From contig NZ_JAHPZX010000002.1 in NCBI RefSeq assembly GCF_021325795.1, positions 868,001-932,000 on the forward strand: DNA of 64,000 bases, written 5' to 3'. Shown piece after piece: positions 62,895 through 64,000 of the stretch. Origin of the DNA: Bordetella sp. LUAb4. GTDB lineage: Bacteria > Pseudomonadota > Gammaproteobacteria > Burkholderiales > Burkholderiaceae_B. The notes below the pieces were generated by a model. That model was given only the letters and a program-made list of their open reading frames with translations, had not been told where the DNA came from and searched no databases. The translations under genes were made by a program, and so were the position numbers. Positions within the stretch are counted from its first letter, which is position 1; every line of letters starts with the position of its first letter.

Positions 62895-64000
62895 ATGACC
62901 GACCTCTCTTTGCCCTCTCAACCCTCCCAGAGCCATACCCAGGCATTGGCCGACCGGGAAACCGTCCGGCTGGCGCTGCTGCTGGCCGTTCACACCCTCA
63001 TCTGGACCGTGGGTGCCTGGCTGTATCGCACCAACCTCGATACGGCCACCGACATGCTCGAAAACTATGTCTGGGGCATCGAATGGCAGCCCGGCTATTA
63101 CAAGCATCCGCCCGCCTTCGCCTGGATGGCCGCCAGCTGGTTCAAGCTCTTTCCCCGCACGGACCTGGCGTATTTCGCGCTGTCCAGCTTGAACGCCACA
63201 TTGGGGCTCTGCGGCATCGTGGCGCTCGCGCGCCGCTTCCTGCCCATGCGCGATGCGCTCATCGTGGGCCTGGCAATGGCAGTCACGCCGATCTACACGA
63301 CGCTGGCCATCAAGTTCAATGCCAATACGGTGTTGTTGTCCTTGTGGCCGTGGGCGGCCTACTTCTTCGTGCGCTATGTGCAGACCGGCACCTGGAAATC
63401 CGCGCTGGCGCTAGGCGCGGCCGCGGCCCTGGCGATGCTGGGCAAGTATTTTTCCATCACGCTGCTGGCGGGCCTGGGTCTGGCGGGTCTCATGCGGCCG
63501 GCGTGGCGCGCGCAGTTGCTGCGGCCGCGCACCCTGCTGGCCGTGCTGGCCGGCACGGTGGTGCTGGGGCCGCACCTGATCTGGCTCGTGCAAAACAACT
63601 TCCCCACTTTCGCCTATGCGGATGAGCGTATCCAGGAAATCAGCGATCCCTTCCATGTGATGCTGCTGGAGAAAATACCCTACGCCTTGACGCAGCTCGC
63701 CTACCTTTTGCCCGCCATGGCTTTCCTGGTGCTGCTGCTCCCGCGCCGTCGCCTGGCGGCGTTTGGAACGATGCTGCGTTCTCTCTTGCGGCCGTCGCTC
63801 GACCGCAACCTGTGGTGGCTGTCCATGGGGACCTTCTTCGCGGTCTGCGCCGTTTCGGTGCTGACGCGCACGCACCTGTCGGCGCTGTGGGGCAATACGC
63901 AATGGTTCGCGATCGTGATTTTGTGGGTGGTCGCCCTCGAACAGCGCGGCCTTGAACTGGATACGCGCGGCATCGTGCGCGGCATGACGGTGTATTGGGT
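62895..64000 (+). CDS. Glycosyltransferase family 39 (GT-C) membrane protein, 3'-truncated
   Basis: The ORF begins at ATG 62895 (MTDLSLPSQPSQSHT) and stays open to the window end (368 codons), so it has no stop here. The first periplasmic loop YVWGIEWQPGYYKHPPAF matches the acidic-His-Pro catalytic loop of GT-C mannosyl/arabinosyl transferases (ArnT and PMT types). Many hydrophobic helices follow (LALLLAVHTLIWTVGAWLY and others). It would transfer a sugar from a polyprenyl-phosphate donor to a lipid or protein at the periplasmic face; the donor and acceptor (possibly lipid A) are unknown. Confidence 0.9.
   Translation, partial: MTDLSLPSQPSQSHTQALADRETVRLALLLAVHTLIWTVGAWLYRTNLDTATDMLENYVWGIEWQPGYYKHPPAFAWMAASWFKLFPRTDLAYFALSSLNATLGLCGIVALARRFLPMRDALIVGLAMAVTPIYTTLAIKFNANTVLLSLWPWAAYFFVRYVQTGTWKSALALGAAAALAMLGKYFSITLLAGLGLAGLMRPAWRAQLLRPRTLLAVLAGTVVLGPHLIWLVQNNFPTFAYADERIQEISDPFHVMLLEKIPYALTQLAYLLPAMAFLVLLLPRRRLAAFGTMLRSLLRPSLDRNLWWLSMGTFFAVCAVSVLTRTHLSALWGNTQWFAIVILWVVALEQRGLELDTRGIVRGMTVYW

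Overview
The window looks like chromosome from a high-GC betaproteobacterium of the Alcaligenaceae, most likely Bordetella or Achromobacter. This is inferred from the four intact orphan Bug-type periplasmic receptors (plus one remnant), the gene content and the codon style; no marker search was possible. It contains no rRNA, no convincing tRNA, no CRISPR array and no complete insertion sequence. Layout: (1) 1-2.3 kb, the end of a hybrid histidine kinase and its LuxR-type response regulator. (2) 2.4-3.8 kb, a decayed strip with a DnaQ-like exonuclease gene, a Fic remnant fused to a Bug-receptor remnant, and nested inverted repeats. (3) 3.8-17.6 kb, mostly core functions: aceA, queF, then a long leftward run of an RND efflux pump (adaptor, permease, outer-membrane factor), pdxJ, acpS, nagZ, uvrC and pgsA, with ATGA overlaps joining permease to outer-membrane factor and outer-membrane factor to pdxJ. 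(4) 17.9-23.1 kb, an orphan winged-helix regulator, a patatin phospholipase and a TrpXYZ-like ABC transporter. (5) 23.5-33.3 kb, an aldo/keto reductase, a cluster of about 100-bp GC-rich repeats, then a leftward catabolic gene set (SDR, MmgE/PrpD, two Bug receptors, a two-lobed barrel-like protein, two HAD hydrolases, a PucR regulator) with a divergent IclR gene. (6) 34.4-43.5 kb, asparaginase II, then two nearly identical DUF4148 genes with their promoter flanks and terminators, in direct orientation 7 kb apart. They bracket an LprI-VHL-beta fusion, an isonitrile-hydratase-like protein, a TehA-like transporter, an isochorismatase-type hydrolase, a LysR regulator, a pirin and an esterase. (7) 43.6-45.4 kb, an AbiE-type toxin-antitoxin pair with a strong operator-like inverted repeat. 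(8) 45.9-51.5 kb, a malonate-utilisation operon (GntR regulator, malonyl-CoA decarboxylase, enoyl-CoA hydratase-like protein, malonyl-CoA synthetase, Bug receptor). (9) 51.6-55.5 kb, a LivF remnant, an RraA-like protein, an SDR, a LysR regulator and a Bug receptor. (10) 55.7-64 kb, a possible truncated HEPN/RES protein, a spermidine-synthase-like protein, a thiolase, a double-domain tautomerase, a cyclopropane fatty acid synthase, a Bcr/CflA transporter, rpmB-rpmG with a strong terminator, and the start of a family 39 glycosyltransferase. How the genes work together: the malonate operon would activate malonate and decarboxylate malonyl-CoA to acetyl-CoA, and AceA lets the cell grow on such C2 units. 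The Bug receptors presumably feed the catabolic clusters, but no tripartite membrane subunits are present here. Observations most worth a second look are the LprI-VHL fusion, the duplicated DUF4148 block, the repeat cluster at 24.5-24.9 kb, the AbiE operator, and the composite Fic/Bug remnant. I did not find a clearly new multi-gene system.
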